A DNA stretch of 12,287 nt, from positions 1 to 12,287 of the forward strand of contig JAOZMA010000007.1 in assembly GCA_029934555.1 (NCBI GenBank), in the 5' to 3' direction. The position numbers were made by a program, and so were the translations under genes. This DNA comes from Acidimicrobiia bacterium. Its GTDB lineage: Bacteria; Actinomycetota; Acidimicrobiia; Spongiisociales; UBA5794. Shown in pieces: positions 1 through 6,704 of the stretch. The notes below the pieces were generated by a model. The model did no database searches, was not told where the DNA came from, and saw only the letters and a program-made list of their open reading frames with translations. Positions within the stretch are counted from its first letter, which is position 1, and each line of letters begins with the position of its first letter.

Positions 1-128
1 TCTCTGACATTCTCCACCACGCAGTGGGGGAGATGCCCGGCAGGGCATTAGGGGGCTCCTGGAAGTGTCGCGGTTCGGCGTGGGACCGTCTGCGAGGCGG
101 AAGCCCCCCTGCGCCGCTGGCGCGCCGC

Positions 129-155
129 GTCCCCCCGCCGATGCGTCGGGGGGAC
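129..155. repeat. 9-bp stem palindrome
   Basis: GTCCCCCCG at 129-137 is exactly complementary to CGGGGGGAC at 147-155, leaving a 9-nt loop. The right arm shares GAC with the left arm of the next hairpin at 153-174, so the two cannot fold fully at the same time. There is no T-tract, so it does not look like a simple intrinsic terminator. Confidence 0.55.
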
Positions 156-174
156 AGGGGACTGGTCCTCTGTC
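153..174. repeat. 22-nt hairpin unit, copy 1
   Basis: GACAGGGGA at 153-161 pairs with TCCTCTGTC at 166-174 through nine pairs, one of them G-T, around the 4-nt loop CTGG. A second 22-nt unit with the same ends, GACAGG and CTGTC, lies at 217-238. Confidence 0.55.
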
Positions 175-216
175 GCCTCAACACACCCAGTGGATTGAGG
201 CCTGGACGGCCGGGGG

Positions 217-238
217 GACAGGACAAGGGTTCTCTGTC
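217..238. repeat. 22-nt hairpin unit, copy 2
   Basis: This unit starts GACAGG and ends TCTGTC like copy 1 and has the same length, but only the outer five or six pairs are kept. The interior has diverged. It is preceded by a run of G residues, as is copy 1. Confidence 0.45.
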
Positions 239-248
239 ACCGCAGAAA

Positions 249-269
249 CCACGGATTCAGGCACCGTGG
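249..269 (-). terminator. Possible intrinsic terminator of the lipoprotein gene
   Basis: Read on the minus strand, a 6-bp stem CCACGG/CCGTGG with a 9-nt loop begins about 33 nt past the lipoprotein stop codon and is followed directly by TTTCT. The stem is short and the T-run is imperfect, so this is a weak candidate. Confidence 0.35.
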
Positions 270-301
270 GGGAGCGACTTCGCGGAGGATCTGGTCGACT
301 C

Positions 302-688
302 TCAGCCGTTGGCTGATTCGTACGCCGACTGGCACGCCTTCGTGCCGTCATCGGTGGTGAGGTACTCCAACCAGATATCGTCGCCGTTTTCGAACTCATC
401 TCCGACGGCGACGAGCGCCGTCAGCTCCTCCTCGGTCAGGTCGTCGGCGCTGAGATCATCGGGGTGCACGTCGGTGGTGATGCCGGCCTCATCGAGCATG
501 AAGTGACCGACCGTGTCCACGCCGAGATCATCGGCAGCGTCCCAGATCGCGTCGAAAGACGTAACGTCTCCGGGATCGGCGCACCATGCCTGCTCGGCTT
601 CCGTGAGTTCTGCATCGGCAGAGTCGCTACTACAGGAAACGGCGACAAGCGCCAGGACGGTGAAGAGTGCCACAGTGAGTGTTCGCAT
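302..688 (-). CDS. Small acidic lipoprotein, function unknown
   Basis: The product is 128 residues. It begins with a basic start (MRT), a hydrophobic stretch at about 4-17 and a lipobox-like AVSC with Cys19 as the predicted lipidated residue, so it is probably anchored on the outer face of the membrane. The mature part is very rich in Asp and Glu (for example 77-90) and has two further cysteines, C36 and C119, that could form a disulfide. I recognise no family. An in-frame upstream extension (to 997) is possible, but it has basic, low-complexity sequence and would bury the signal peptide, so ATG at 688 is preferred. The hexamer TACGAT ends 6 nt before this ATG and there is no ribosome binding site, which fits a leaderless transcript. 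The gene is divergent from trkA. A role beside potassium transport is not supported by the sequence. Confidence 0.78.
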   Translation of the reverse strand: MRTLTVALFTVLALVAVSCSSDSADAELTEAEQAWCADPGDVTSFDAIWDAADDLGVDTVGHFMLDEAGITTDVHPDDLSADDLTEEELTALVAVGDEFENGDDIWLEYLTTDDGTKACQSAYESANG

Positions 689-694
689 GGCGTC

Positions 695-721
695 ATCGTA
701 GCGACAGCGATAGGCAGTCAA
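695..721 (-). promoter_or_regulatory. Predicted leaderless promoter of the lipoprotein gene
   Basis: On the minus strand TACGAT (700 to 695) lies exactly 6 nt before the ATG, placing the transcription start on or next to the A of ATG. TTGACT (721 to 716) lies 15 bp further upstream. This is short for a -35 box, so the -10 element is the stronger part of the call. Confidence 0.45.
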
Positions 722-969
722 GTCATCACAATACGCAGGATGATCGCCAGCACCGTCAGAAGCCATCGGCCCCCGAACATGGCAACAGCAAGTGTGCTCC
801 GTCGCTCCACATTCTCTCACGGGAATGACCCAGTGATTGCGCCTCTCGAGTGGTCGGAGCGAGGGGGGCGAACGGCCTCGCTTCTTTCCCCGTCCATCTT
901 GACGCACGACACGCTCACGCCCGACAACGGAGATGCTCCGTCGGGTTCGTACGGATTCACCGGCATACC

Positions 970-975
970 TATCCT
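970..975 (+). promoter_or_regulatory. Predicted -10 box of trkA-trkH, near-leaderless
   Basis: TATCCT ends 8 nt before the trkA ATG at 984. No Shine-Dalgarno sequence precedes that ATG. Both facts fit a transcript starting at about 982-984. No good -35 hexamer is present at 16-18 bp upstream. Confidence 0.35.
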
Positions 976-983
976 GCTGCACC

Positions 984-2312
984 ATGAGAATCGTCATAGT
1001 TGGGGCCGGAGCTGTCGGCTCATACCTCGCCGACCGACTCGCCCTCGAAGGCCAGGATGTCGTCCTCGTCGAATCGGATCCCGAGAGAGCTGCCGAGGTT
1101 CAGGGAGAGATCGACTGCATGGTCGTCACAGGCAACGGTGCGTCGGCGTCGACTCTCAGAGGTGCGGGCCTCGCCGATGCCAACCTGCTGATCGCCGTTA
1201 CATCTTCAGATGCGATCAACGTGCTCGCCTGCAACGCGGCGAACACACTTGGTATCCCGCGAAAGGTCGCTCGTGTCGAGGACAAGGAGCTGAAAGCCGA
1301 GGTCGCTGAGTTCGGTGTCGACCTCATCATCGATCCGGGCGAAGCCGCCGCCCGCGAGCTCCTCACGCTCGTCAAACGGGGCGCCGTCTCCGAACTCGTG
1401 GAGTTCGCCGATGGGCGCCTCCTACTCATGGGTGCCTACGTCAGCCCCACGGCCGAGGTCGTGGGGACGACCCTGGCAGATCTCCGTAAGTCGGTCGACG
1501 GTTGGAACTGGCTGGTCGTGGCCGTCATTCGCCACGGCAAGACACTGATCGCTCGCGGTTCGACGATGCTCGAGCCTCACGATCATGTCCTTCTGATGGC
1601 TCGAGCCGACAAGACCTCCGAGGCCTACACCCTGCTCGGGATCACGGATCACGCAGCCGAGAAAGTGATCATCCTCGGCGGTACCCGCCTTGCACGAATA
1701 ACCGCATCGCTCCTCTCTGACAATGGCATCTCGACAACGCTGATCGACGAGGACCGCGAGCGCTGTCAGGTGATCGCCGAGACCCTCCCGAGAGTCATCA
1801 CGGTCTGCGGCAACCCGACCGACCCCAAGATCCTCATCTCTGAAGGAGTCGCTGCAGCCGACTCTGTCATCGCCCTCAGCGGATGGGATGGGGAGAACCT
1901 TCTCGGGTGCCTGCTCGCCAAAGAACTGGGCGCAGGCGAAGTGATCGCACGGTTCACGAACACCGACCTCGTCGGCATCCTGGGCGGAGCAGGTCTCGAT
2001 GCCACGGTGAGTTCCCGCCTGTCTGCCGCGAACGAGATTCTTCGCTTCGTCAGGAGGGGCGTGATCTACTCGGTCGCGACTTTCTCCGACTCGGACGCCG
2101 AAGCCATCGAACTCGCCGTCGGCCCCAAGAGCCCCGCGATCGGGAAATCTCTCAACGAACTCGACCCACCGGAGTCGCTGATCATTGGAGGCATCCAGCG
2201 CGGAGACAAAGCGTTCGTGCCCCGTGGCAGCACCGTGATCGAAGAGGGCGATCACTTGATCGTCATCGCGCTTCCGGAGGCTATCGCTGCCGCCGAGAGC
2301 CTCTCGGGCTGA
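984..2312 (+). CDS. trkA: Trk potassium uptake regulatory subunit TrkA
   Basis: This is the peripheral cytoplasmic subunit that binds NAD(H) or nucleotides and gates the TrkH potassium channel. The 442 residues show the two-fold RCK layout: RCK-N at about 1-120 with GAGAVG at 7-12 and acidic E30 closing the nucleotide pocket, RCK-C at about 135-215, a second RCK-N at about 226-350 and a second RCK-C at about 365-438. The length is close to the usual 450 or so. The second nucleotide motif is degenerate, GGTRLA at 232-237, with the last glycine of GxGxxG replaced by alanine, although an acidic residue (D256) remains in the expected position. Second-site binding may therefore differ. ATG 984 is chosen because MRIVIVGAGAVG is the canonical start; an in-frame ATG at 933 adds 17 unrelated residues. 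The gene lies 6 bp upstream of trkH. Confidence 0.95.
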   Translation: MRIVIVGAGAVGSYLADRLALEGQDVVLVESDPERAAEVQGEIDCMVVTGNGASASTLRGAGLADANLLIAVTSSDAINVLACNAANTLGIPRKVARVEDKELKAEVAEFGVDLIIDPGEAAARELLTLVKRGAVSELVEFADGRLLLMGAYVSPTAEVVGTTLADLRKSVDGWNWLVVAVIRHGKTLIARGSTMLEPHDHVLLMARADKTSEAYTLLGITDHAAEKVIILGGTRLARITASLLSDNGISTTLIDEDRERCQVIAETLPRVITVCGNPTDPKILISEGVAAADSVIALSGWDGENLLGCLLAKELGAGEVIARFTNTDLVGILGGAGLDATVSSRLSAANEILRFVRRGVIYSVATFSDSDAEAIELAVGPKSPAIGKSLNELDPPESLIIGGIQRGDKAFVPRGSTVIEEGDHLIVIALPEAIAAAESLSG

Positions 2313-2318
2313 CCGGCG

Positions 2319-3767
2319 ATGTCCTGGCGGAACCTCCTCCACGTCGCAGGGGCCGTCGTTGGAGCGACGGGAGTCTCCATGCTCCTCGCTGCGCTCGTCT
2401 CAATCATGTATCAGGAGTGGTCAACGGCGGGATGGATCGCCTTGTCGGCGCTCATCACCATGGCCATCGGGTTCGTGGTGTGGAAGTTGTTCGACCGACC
2501 CGGGGAGTTGAGCACGCGCGAAGGCTTCGCAGCCGTGGCGCTCGCCTGGATCGCGATCGGGGTCATCGGTTCCCTCCCATATCTGTTGACCGGCTCGATT
2601 ACGAATGTGACCGATGCCGTGTTCGAGACGGTGTCCGGCTTCACAACCACCGGCTCGTCGGTGATTCCCGACCCGGGCGCGCTCCCCCACGGGATCCTGT
2701 TCTGGCGCTCGCTCACCCAGTGGATCGGAGGCATGGGAATCATCGTCCTATCGATCGCCATCCTTCCGCTCCTCGGCATGGGCGCTGTCCAATTGGCTCG
2801 GGCCGAATCTCCCGGACCTACGCCTGATCGCCTGACACCCAGGTTCAAGGAAACCGCCAAGCGACTCTGGATCGTCTACTTCGCGTTGACGGGTGCCCAG
2901 ATTCTCCTGCTCTGGGTCGGCGAAATGAACCTCTTCGAATCTGTCAACCATGCGTTCACGACTCTCTCCACCGGCGGTTACAGCACGAACGCCGGCTCTC
3001 TTGGGGCGTTCTCCTCATACTCACAATGGATCGTGATCGTCTTCATGGTCCTGGCAGGGATGTCCTTTGCCGTTCACTTCCGGGCCATCAGCAAACCGGG
3101 TGTCTACTGGAGGACCACCGAAGTGCGGGTCTACCTCGGGGTGATGGGCGCGGCCGCGATAGTGATGGCGATCGGCACGTGGGGTGGTCCGATTCACGAG
3201 GTCGTCAGGGACGCGATCTTCACCGCCGCAACGCTCGTCACGACCACCGGTTTCGGCACCGCCGATTTCGGGCTGTGGAAGCCTGCACTCCAGATCATGA
3301 TCGTTGGCCTCATGTTCATCGGCGGGATGGCTGGATCGACATCCGGATCGATCAAGATCTACCGGCACGAGATTCTCTTCGAGTCGTCAAGATCTGATGT
3401 TCGCCGTCTGATCCATCCCCGCGGCGTGTTCGTCACCCGCATCGGCAAGACCCCCGTGAAGGACACGGTGGTGGAGGCGGTGCAGACCTTCTTCATGCTC
3501 TACATGTTCGCTTTCATGACCGGTTCGTTCGCTCTCGCGGTTATCAGCTCGATCTGGGGTCCCGATCTCGACATCGTGTCCACGGTCTCTGCCGTCGCAT
3601 CGTCGATCGGAAACGTGGGTCCGGGTCTCGGCTCGGTTGGTCCGACGGAGAACTACGTCGGGATTGCCGCTCCCGGAAAGTGGCTGCTTGCAGCGTTGAT
3701 GATCGTGGGACGCCTGGAGATACTCCCGATTCTGATCCTCTTGAACCGCGAGAGTTGGCGCCGCTAG
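2319..3767 (+). CDS. trkH: Trk potassium uptake channel subunit TrkH
   Basis: This is the integral membrane, ion-conducting subunit of the Trk system; its 482 residues match the usual family length. Four pore-loop repeats are visible, each with a filter glycine: TTTGSS at 109-114, STGGY at 217-221, TTTGFGT at 308-314 and SIGNVGPG at 429-436. Other family signatures are TQWIGGMGI at 133-141, GSTSGSIK at 339-346 and GRLEILPI near the C-terminus (464-471). Hydrophobic helices fill most of the remainder, with a cytoplasmic stretch at about 160-182. It starts 6 bp after the trkA stop, so the two are almost certainly one transcription unit and are made in coupled fashion. All the key pore residues appear intact. 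Confidence 0.96.
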   Translation: MSWRNLLHVAGAVVGATGVSMLLAALVSIMYQEWSTAGWIALSALITMAIGFVVWKLFDRPGELSTREGFAAVALAWIAIGVIGSLPYLLTGSITNVTDAVFETVSGFTTTGSSVIPDPGALPHGILFWRSLTQWIGGMGIIVLSIAILPLLGMGAVQLARAESPGPTPDRLTPRFKETAKRLWIVYFALTGAQILLLWVGEMNLFESVNHAFTTLSTGGYSTNAGSLGAFSSYSQWIVIVFMVLAGMSFAVHFRAISKPGVYWRTTEVRVYLGVMGAAAIVMAIGTWGGPIHEVVRDAIFTAATLVTTTGFGTADFGLWKPALQIMIVGLMFIGGMAGSTSGSIKIYRHEILFESSRSDVRRLIHPRGVFVTRIGKTPVKDTVVEAVQTFFMLYMFAFMTGSFALAVISSIWGPDLDIVSTVSAVASSIGNVGPGLGSVGPTENYVGIAAPGKWLLAALMIVGRLEILPILILLNRESWRR

Positions 3768-3779
3768 AACGCTGCCACC

Positions 3780-3813
3780 GACAGGATCGCTACACCACGG
3801 TTCGGTTCCTGTC
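3780..3813. repeat. Inverted repeat between trkH and the nuclease gene
   Basis: GACAGGA at 3780-3786 is exactly complementary to TCCTGTC at 3807-3813, with a 20-nt loop, starting 12 nt after the trkH stop. No T-tract follows. It could be a weak attenuating hairpin, an operator or chance. Confidence 0.3.
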
Positions 3814-3829
3814 CCACTGCGATGCCATC

Positions 3830-5419
3830 ATGTGGCTCATGGGAACGACGGCGACGCACAGAGGACCGGTCCTGATCGGTGGTGGAGAACTCGGGCGATG
3901 TCCGACTCGGATCCATCACAGCCGATTCAACGATGCCGCCCGATCCACCAGCGCGGTCGTGGAACGCAGAATTGCAGAGGGTCGCCGTTGGGAAGAGACC
4001 GTCGTCGCTCACATCCTCGAGAGGCTCCCGGCATGGACGATGATCTCGTCCACAGACGGCGTCTTTGACCGGACCGCGCCTGTTGTCATCGATCCAACGG
4101 TGCGTGCGCATAGCCGCGAAGCGATCACCACCGTGCTGCTCCGGGCAGGTGTACCTCTCATCTTCGGTGGTCGCATCTCGGCTCCCCACCTGCACGCCGT
4201 GGGTGCTCCCGACCTCCTCGTACGCCTCGATGACGGGTACGCGCCGATCGACATCAAGCATCACAAGGTGATAGGCGAGCGAGGCGTGCCGGCCCGACTG
4301 GCCCCTGCCGACCAACTCCAAGACACGGGTGGATCGCTCCGGACGTTTCGATCCGAACGAGTGATCGACCTGCTCCAGGTTGCCCACTACTGGACGCTGC
4401 TCGACTCTCTCGGTTACGCGAGTGCGCGGCGTATCGCCGGCATCATCGGGTCAGAACCGGCGGTCACGTGCCTCTGGGTCGATCTGGCGGATGGCAATCC
4501 CCGGCTGCTCGACCGCTATCAGACGGCGCTCGACGATGCGATCGCTGTCGTTGAGGCAGGGCAAGATCAACCCGGGGTTCCGCTCGTACCGGCCGTCTGG
4601 CGGGGTGAGTGCCGATCGTGTCCATGGGCCGATCTCTGTCGGGCGGAACTCGAAGACGTCGACCATGTCTCCCTCCTCCCGGCCATCGGAGCGATCGAAA
4701 CGAAACACCTCCTCGCGGCCGGTATCTCGACGACGTCCCACGTAGCCGATCTCGACACCGGAGCGCTCGCAGACGAATTCGAGATCCCCGATGAAGCGAT
4801 CCTGCAGGCGAGAGCACGCGGTGCCGGAACACTCCTGCGTCGGACTGGTGCCGACGTGACTCTGCCGAATACTGCAGTGGAGATCGACTTCGATGTTGAG
4901 ACCTACAGAGGGGTGCTCTACCTCGCCGGACTGCTCATCACCGACGCCGATGGTTCGAGATTCGAACCGATCGCCGACTGGACCGGAACGCCCGGTGGGG
5001 AGCGCCGAGTCCTTGCCGACCTCTTCGCATTCTTCGACAACGTTGCATCGTCGGACGATGCTGTCGTCTATCACTGGACCGGATACGAGCGGACCATCCT
5101 CCGAGAAGCCGGCGAGCGGCATGGGCTGTCGCTGGGTTCGGCACCGTCGGTGGATGCCTGGTTCGATGCCTACGCCTGCGACCTGTGGTCGTGGACGAAG
5201 GAGCGACTCGTATCCCCGAGTGGCTACTCCTTGAAGGTGATCGCACCGCTGTGCGGTTTCGAGTGGCGCGATGACGATCCCGGTGGGGCCCAATCCGAGA
5301 TCTGGTATTCCGACCTGTTGAAGGGTGATGCGAGCCGTCGGTCCCGACTCTTCGAGTACAACGAGGACGACGTCGCTGCGCAGCTCGCCATTCGGCGCTG
5401 GGTTCGCGCACGCTGGTAG
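3830..5419 (+). CDS. TM0106-type RecB-like nuclease fused to a DEDD exonuclease-like domain
   Basis: This predicted cytoplasmic nuclease has 529 residues. The N-terminal half (about 20-275) has RecB/Cas4-like PD-(D/E)XK nuclease features: D128 in GAPDLL, the D141-I-K143 motif and a QxxxY motif at Q183-Y187. One early cysteine (C24) plus C261, C264 and C270 match the split four-cysteine pattern of Fe-S cluster nucleases. The C-terminal half (about 345-529) resembles a DEDD 3'-5' exonuclease or RNase H-like fold, with EIDFDVE at 351-357 and YNEDDV at 510-515. This pairing is the layout of the uncharacterised TM0106 family. No helicase domain is attached here. Start: ATG 3830 follows the trkH stop by 62 bp; ATG 3839 is also possible, and neither has a good ribosome binding site. 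The reading frame stays open upstream into trkH, but that part does not look like protein of this family. The cellular role is unknown; DNA repair or nucleic acid processing is inferred. Confidence 0.85.
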   Translation: MWLMGTTATHRGPVLIGGGELGRCPTRIHHSRFNDAARSTSAVVERRIAEGRRWEETVVAHILERLPAWTMISSTDGVFDRTAPVVIDPTVRAHSREAITTVLLRAGVPLIFGGRISAPHLHAVGAPDLLVRLDDGYAPIDIKHHKVIGERGVPARLAPADQLQDTGGSLRTFRSERVIDLLQVAHYWTLLDSLGYASARRIAGIIGSEPAVTCLWVDLADGNPRLLDRYQTALDDAIAVVEAGQDQPGVPLVPAVWRGECRSCPWADLCRAELEDVDHVSLLPAIGAIETKHLLAAGISTTSHVADLDTGALADEFEIPDEAILQARARGAGTLLRRTGADVTLPNTAVEIDFDVETYRGVLYLAGLLITDADGSRFEPIADWTGTPGGERRVLADLFAFFDNVASSDDAVVYHWTGYERTILREAGERHGLSLGSAPSVDAWFDAYACDLWSWTKERLVSPSGYSLKVIAPLCGFEWRDDDPGGAQSEIWYSDLLKGDASRRSRLFEYNEDDVAAQLAIRRWVRARW

Positions 5420-5526
5420 GGCGTTCGGGTCTGCCACTCGCTGGATGACGACCGTCCGTTCCTCCGTCGCCACGGTGCTGTGCGTCATGTGTGAATAGGT
5501 TTGCGTTTCGGGGCGTTGCCGAAGGC

Positions 5527-6204
5527 ATGGAATCTGCAGAGGAACAACATCTCACCTGGTTGGCTCGGTCTTTCGGGCGTACCGATTACCTTCCCCTCAC
5601 CCCTGATGATCTCGAAGCCCTCTCGGGCGCGGGGAGCTACGTCGAGAAGTACCCGGGGACACACCTGATCAGAGAAGGCGAAGACTCGGTCGCGGCGTTC
5701 GTGATCCGCAGCGGAGACGTCGAACTGTTCAGAAGCCGCAAGAGCGGGCGTCTCATCGTCGGACGAGTCGGCTCCGGGGCCGTCATCGGCGACATCGCGA
5801 TGCTGCGTGCCCAGCCGTACATCTCGAGCGCACGGGCTGTCACGCCGGTGGAAGCGTTCAGGATCGATCGCTCGAAGCTCTTGCCGGTCCTCATCGAGCA
5901 TCCAACCATCGCGATGCGGTGGCTCGTTGCCGGCCTGAATCAGTTGGAAGCGACTCAACGGCGTGTGCTGCGGTTGATGCGAGGCTCGGTGAAGGAACAG
6001 GTTGCAGAGATGGTCCTCGACGATTCTGACCGCTACGGGGAACTTCACCTCTCGCAGGCAAGCCTTGCCGGGCTGCTCGGTGCCAGCCGGCAGTCTGTCA
6101 ATGAAGCCCTCTCCGAACTGCGAGATGAAGGGGCGGTTGAGACGGGATACCGGGTGATCACACTCGTCGACCGCGAAGCACTCGCGACAGCGGCCGGGCG
6201 CTGA
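5527..6204 (+). CDS. Crp/Fnr-family transcriptional regulator
   Basis: The 225-residue product has a cyclic-nucleotide-binding-like beta barrel at about 25-120 (GTHLIREGE, RSGDVELFR, GAVIGDIAML), a long dimer helix at about 125-155 and a winged HTH at about 160-215 with a clear helix-turn-helix (175-199; recognition part SRQSVNEALSEL). The position equivalent to the Arg-Ser of the cAMP pocket is SSARA at 100-104, so classical cAMP binding looks unlikely. There is no N-terminal cysteine set for an Fe-S cluster as in FNR. In the recognition helix the Glu that E. coli CRP uses after its first Arg is Gln189. The ATG at 5527 gives a start close to the conserved domain; a GTG at 5491 would add 12 residues and cannot be excluded. 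The gene is 107 bp after the nuclease gene and may share its transcript. Its target genes are unknown. Confidence 0.9.
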   Translation: MESAEEQHLTWLARSFGRTDYLPLTPDDLEALSGAGSYVEKYPGTHLIREGEDSVAAFVIRSGDVELFRSRKSGRLIVGRVGSGAVIGDIAMLRAQPYISSARAVTPVEAFRIDRSKLLPVLIEHPTIAMRWLVAGLNQLEATQRRVLRLMRGSVKEQVAEMVLDDSDRYGELHLSQASLAGLLGASRQSVNEALSELRDEGAVETGYRVITLVDREALATAAGR

Positions 6205-6220
6205 GCGGAGCGATCAGCGC
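6198..6220. terminator. Convergent hairpin containing both stop codons
   Basis: GCGCTGA (6198-6204) and TCAGCGC (6214-6220) form a perfect 7-bp stem with a 9-nt loop. The left arm ends with the regulator gene's TGA; the right arm begins with the complement of the TGA of the opposing membrane protein gene. The symmetry suits a bidirectional terminator, but no T-tract is present in either direction. Confidence 0.4.
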
Positions 6221-6588
6221 GTCCGCCACCATCCGAATCCGATCCCGCTGACCGCGCCGATAGCAGCGAACGTGAATGCCTCGACCATCGGACCCGGGAA
6301 CATCTCGAACACGGGACCGTCCATCGCACCGATGGCAAGTAGCAGCAGCGCAGCGCCCATGGCAATCGCCAGGCTGATCGCTCCCACTCGCAGAACGGAG
6401 GCTCGATCCGTAGCCGCACCTTCGTCCAGAATGAGCAGCACGGGCGGAGCGGCAGCTATCAGAAACGGTGCCAGGTGGAACGTCGAAGTCGGCTGAAAGA
6501 TGGCAACGGCCACCCACAGAACGGCGAGCATGGCACCCCACATGAGAGCGCGTCGGATATCGGTGCGAGCGATGGTTTGCGTGGTCAT
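6214..6588 (-). CDS. Small four-helix membrane protein, function unknown
   Basis: The product has 124 residues with four hydrophobic segments at about 14-31, 36-54, 67-88 and 101-120, and short charged loops. The N-terminus, MTTQTIARTDIRRA, is basic, suggesting it lies in the cytoplasm. There are no catalytic or metal-binding motifs and I recognise no family. ATG 6588 has GAGG 11 nt upstream, a weak and rather distant ribosome binding site; an in-frame ATG at 6621 would add 11 residues. The gene converges on the Crp/Fnr gene with only 9 bp between stops and diverges from the Ntn-hydrolase gene. It is judged coding because it is flanked by real genes, has a consistent helix pattern and has no competing frame. 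Confidence 0.7.
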   Translation of the reverse strand: MTTQTIARTDIRRALMWGAMLAVLWVAVAIFQPTSTFHLAPFLIAAAPPVLLILDEGAATDRASVLRVGAISLAIAMGAALLLLAIGAMDGPVFEMFPGPMVEAFTFAAIGAVSGIGFGWWRTR

Positions 6589-6657
6589 GGCAGCGTCAAC
6601 CTCGGCCCCCGGGCGATTCATCCCCCAATGTTCGGATTCTTGACACTCGTGAATCGG

Positions 6658-6699
6658 CTGACGCCTCCAAGCCCCGGCGTACACTCGTCGGACGAGGAG
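6658..6699 (+). promoter_or_regulatory. Predicted promoter and ribosome binding site of the Ntn-hydrolase gene
   Basis: CTGACG (6658-6663), a 16-bp spacer and TACACT (6680-6685) form a plausible promoter. The start would fall near 6692, just before GAGGAG at 6694-6699, which sits 5 nt ahead of the ATG. A perfect TTGACA lies at 6640-6645 but has no -10 box at a workable distance. Confidence 0.4.
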
Positions 6700-6704
6700 C
6701 TTCC

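Larger units (their letters stand above)
1..240. repeat. Cluster of small palindromes, probable dispersed-repeat island
   Basis: No gene is visible in this stretch. It is a run of GC-rich inverted repeats. Those I could pair by eye are 33-38/43-48 (ATGCCC/GGGCAT), 51-57/102-108 (GGGGGCT/AGCCCCC), 111-115/119-123 (GCGCC/GGCGC), 129-137/147-155 (GTCCCCCCG/CGGGGGGAC), 153-161/166-174, 175-181/195-201 (GCCTCAA/TTGAGGC) and 217-222/233-238. Two units, at 153-174 and 217-238, are both 22 nt, both begin GACAGG and both end CTGTC, so they look like diverged copies of one element. The arrangement resembles REP-like intergenic palindrome clusters found in many high-GC genomes. That resemblance is inference, because copies elsewhere in the genome cannot be seen. 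It lies beyond the 3' end of the lipoprotein gene. Confidence 0.6.
689..983. other. Divergent intergenic region, lipoprotein/trkA
   Basis: This 295-bp gap separates two divergently transcribed genes and holds a predicted promoter at each end. An imperfect hairpin at 921-944 (CGGAG/CTCCG core with CCGA/TCGG outer arms and a 3-nt bulge) lies about 40 nt before trkA. No small ORF with a convincing start and no RNA gene was seen in the rest. Confidence 0.5.

Noticed and set aside
689..997. Longer start of the lipoprotein gene at 997
   Set aside because: The extra 103 residues would bury the signal peptide and overlap the trkA start; their sequence looks non-coding.
1422..2342. Minus-strand open frame of 306 codons opposite trkA
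   Set aside because: It lies fully within a well-supported trkA gene. Its translation is Arg/Asp/Gly rich and has no domain, as expected for an antisense frame in GC-rich DNA.
1883..2827. Plus-strand open frame spanning the trkA-trkH junction
   Set aside because: It overlaps two real genes in another frame and its product is an Arg-rich low-complexity sequence.
4451..5488. Minus-strand open frame of 345 codons opposite the nuclease gene
   Set aside because: The opposite frame carries clear nuclease motifs; this one shows none and is explained by codon bias on the other strand.
6640..6645. Perfect TTGACA as the -35 box for the Ntn-hydrolase gene
   Set aside because: The best -10 hexamer, TACACT, is 34 bp away, and nothing suitable lies 16-18 bp downstream.
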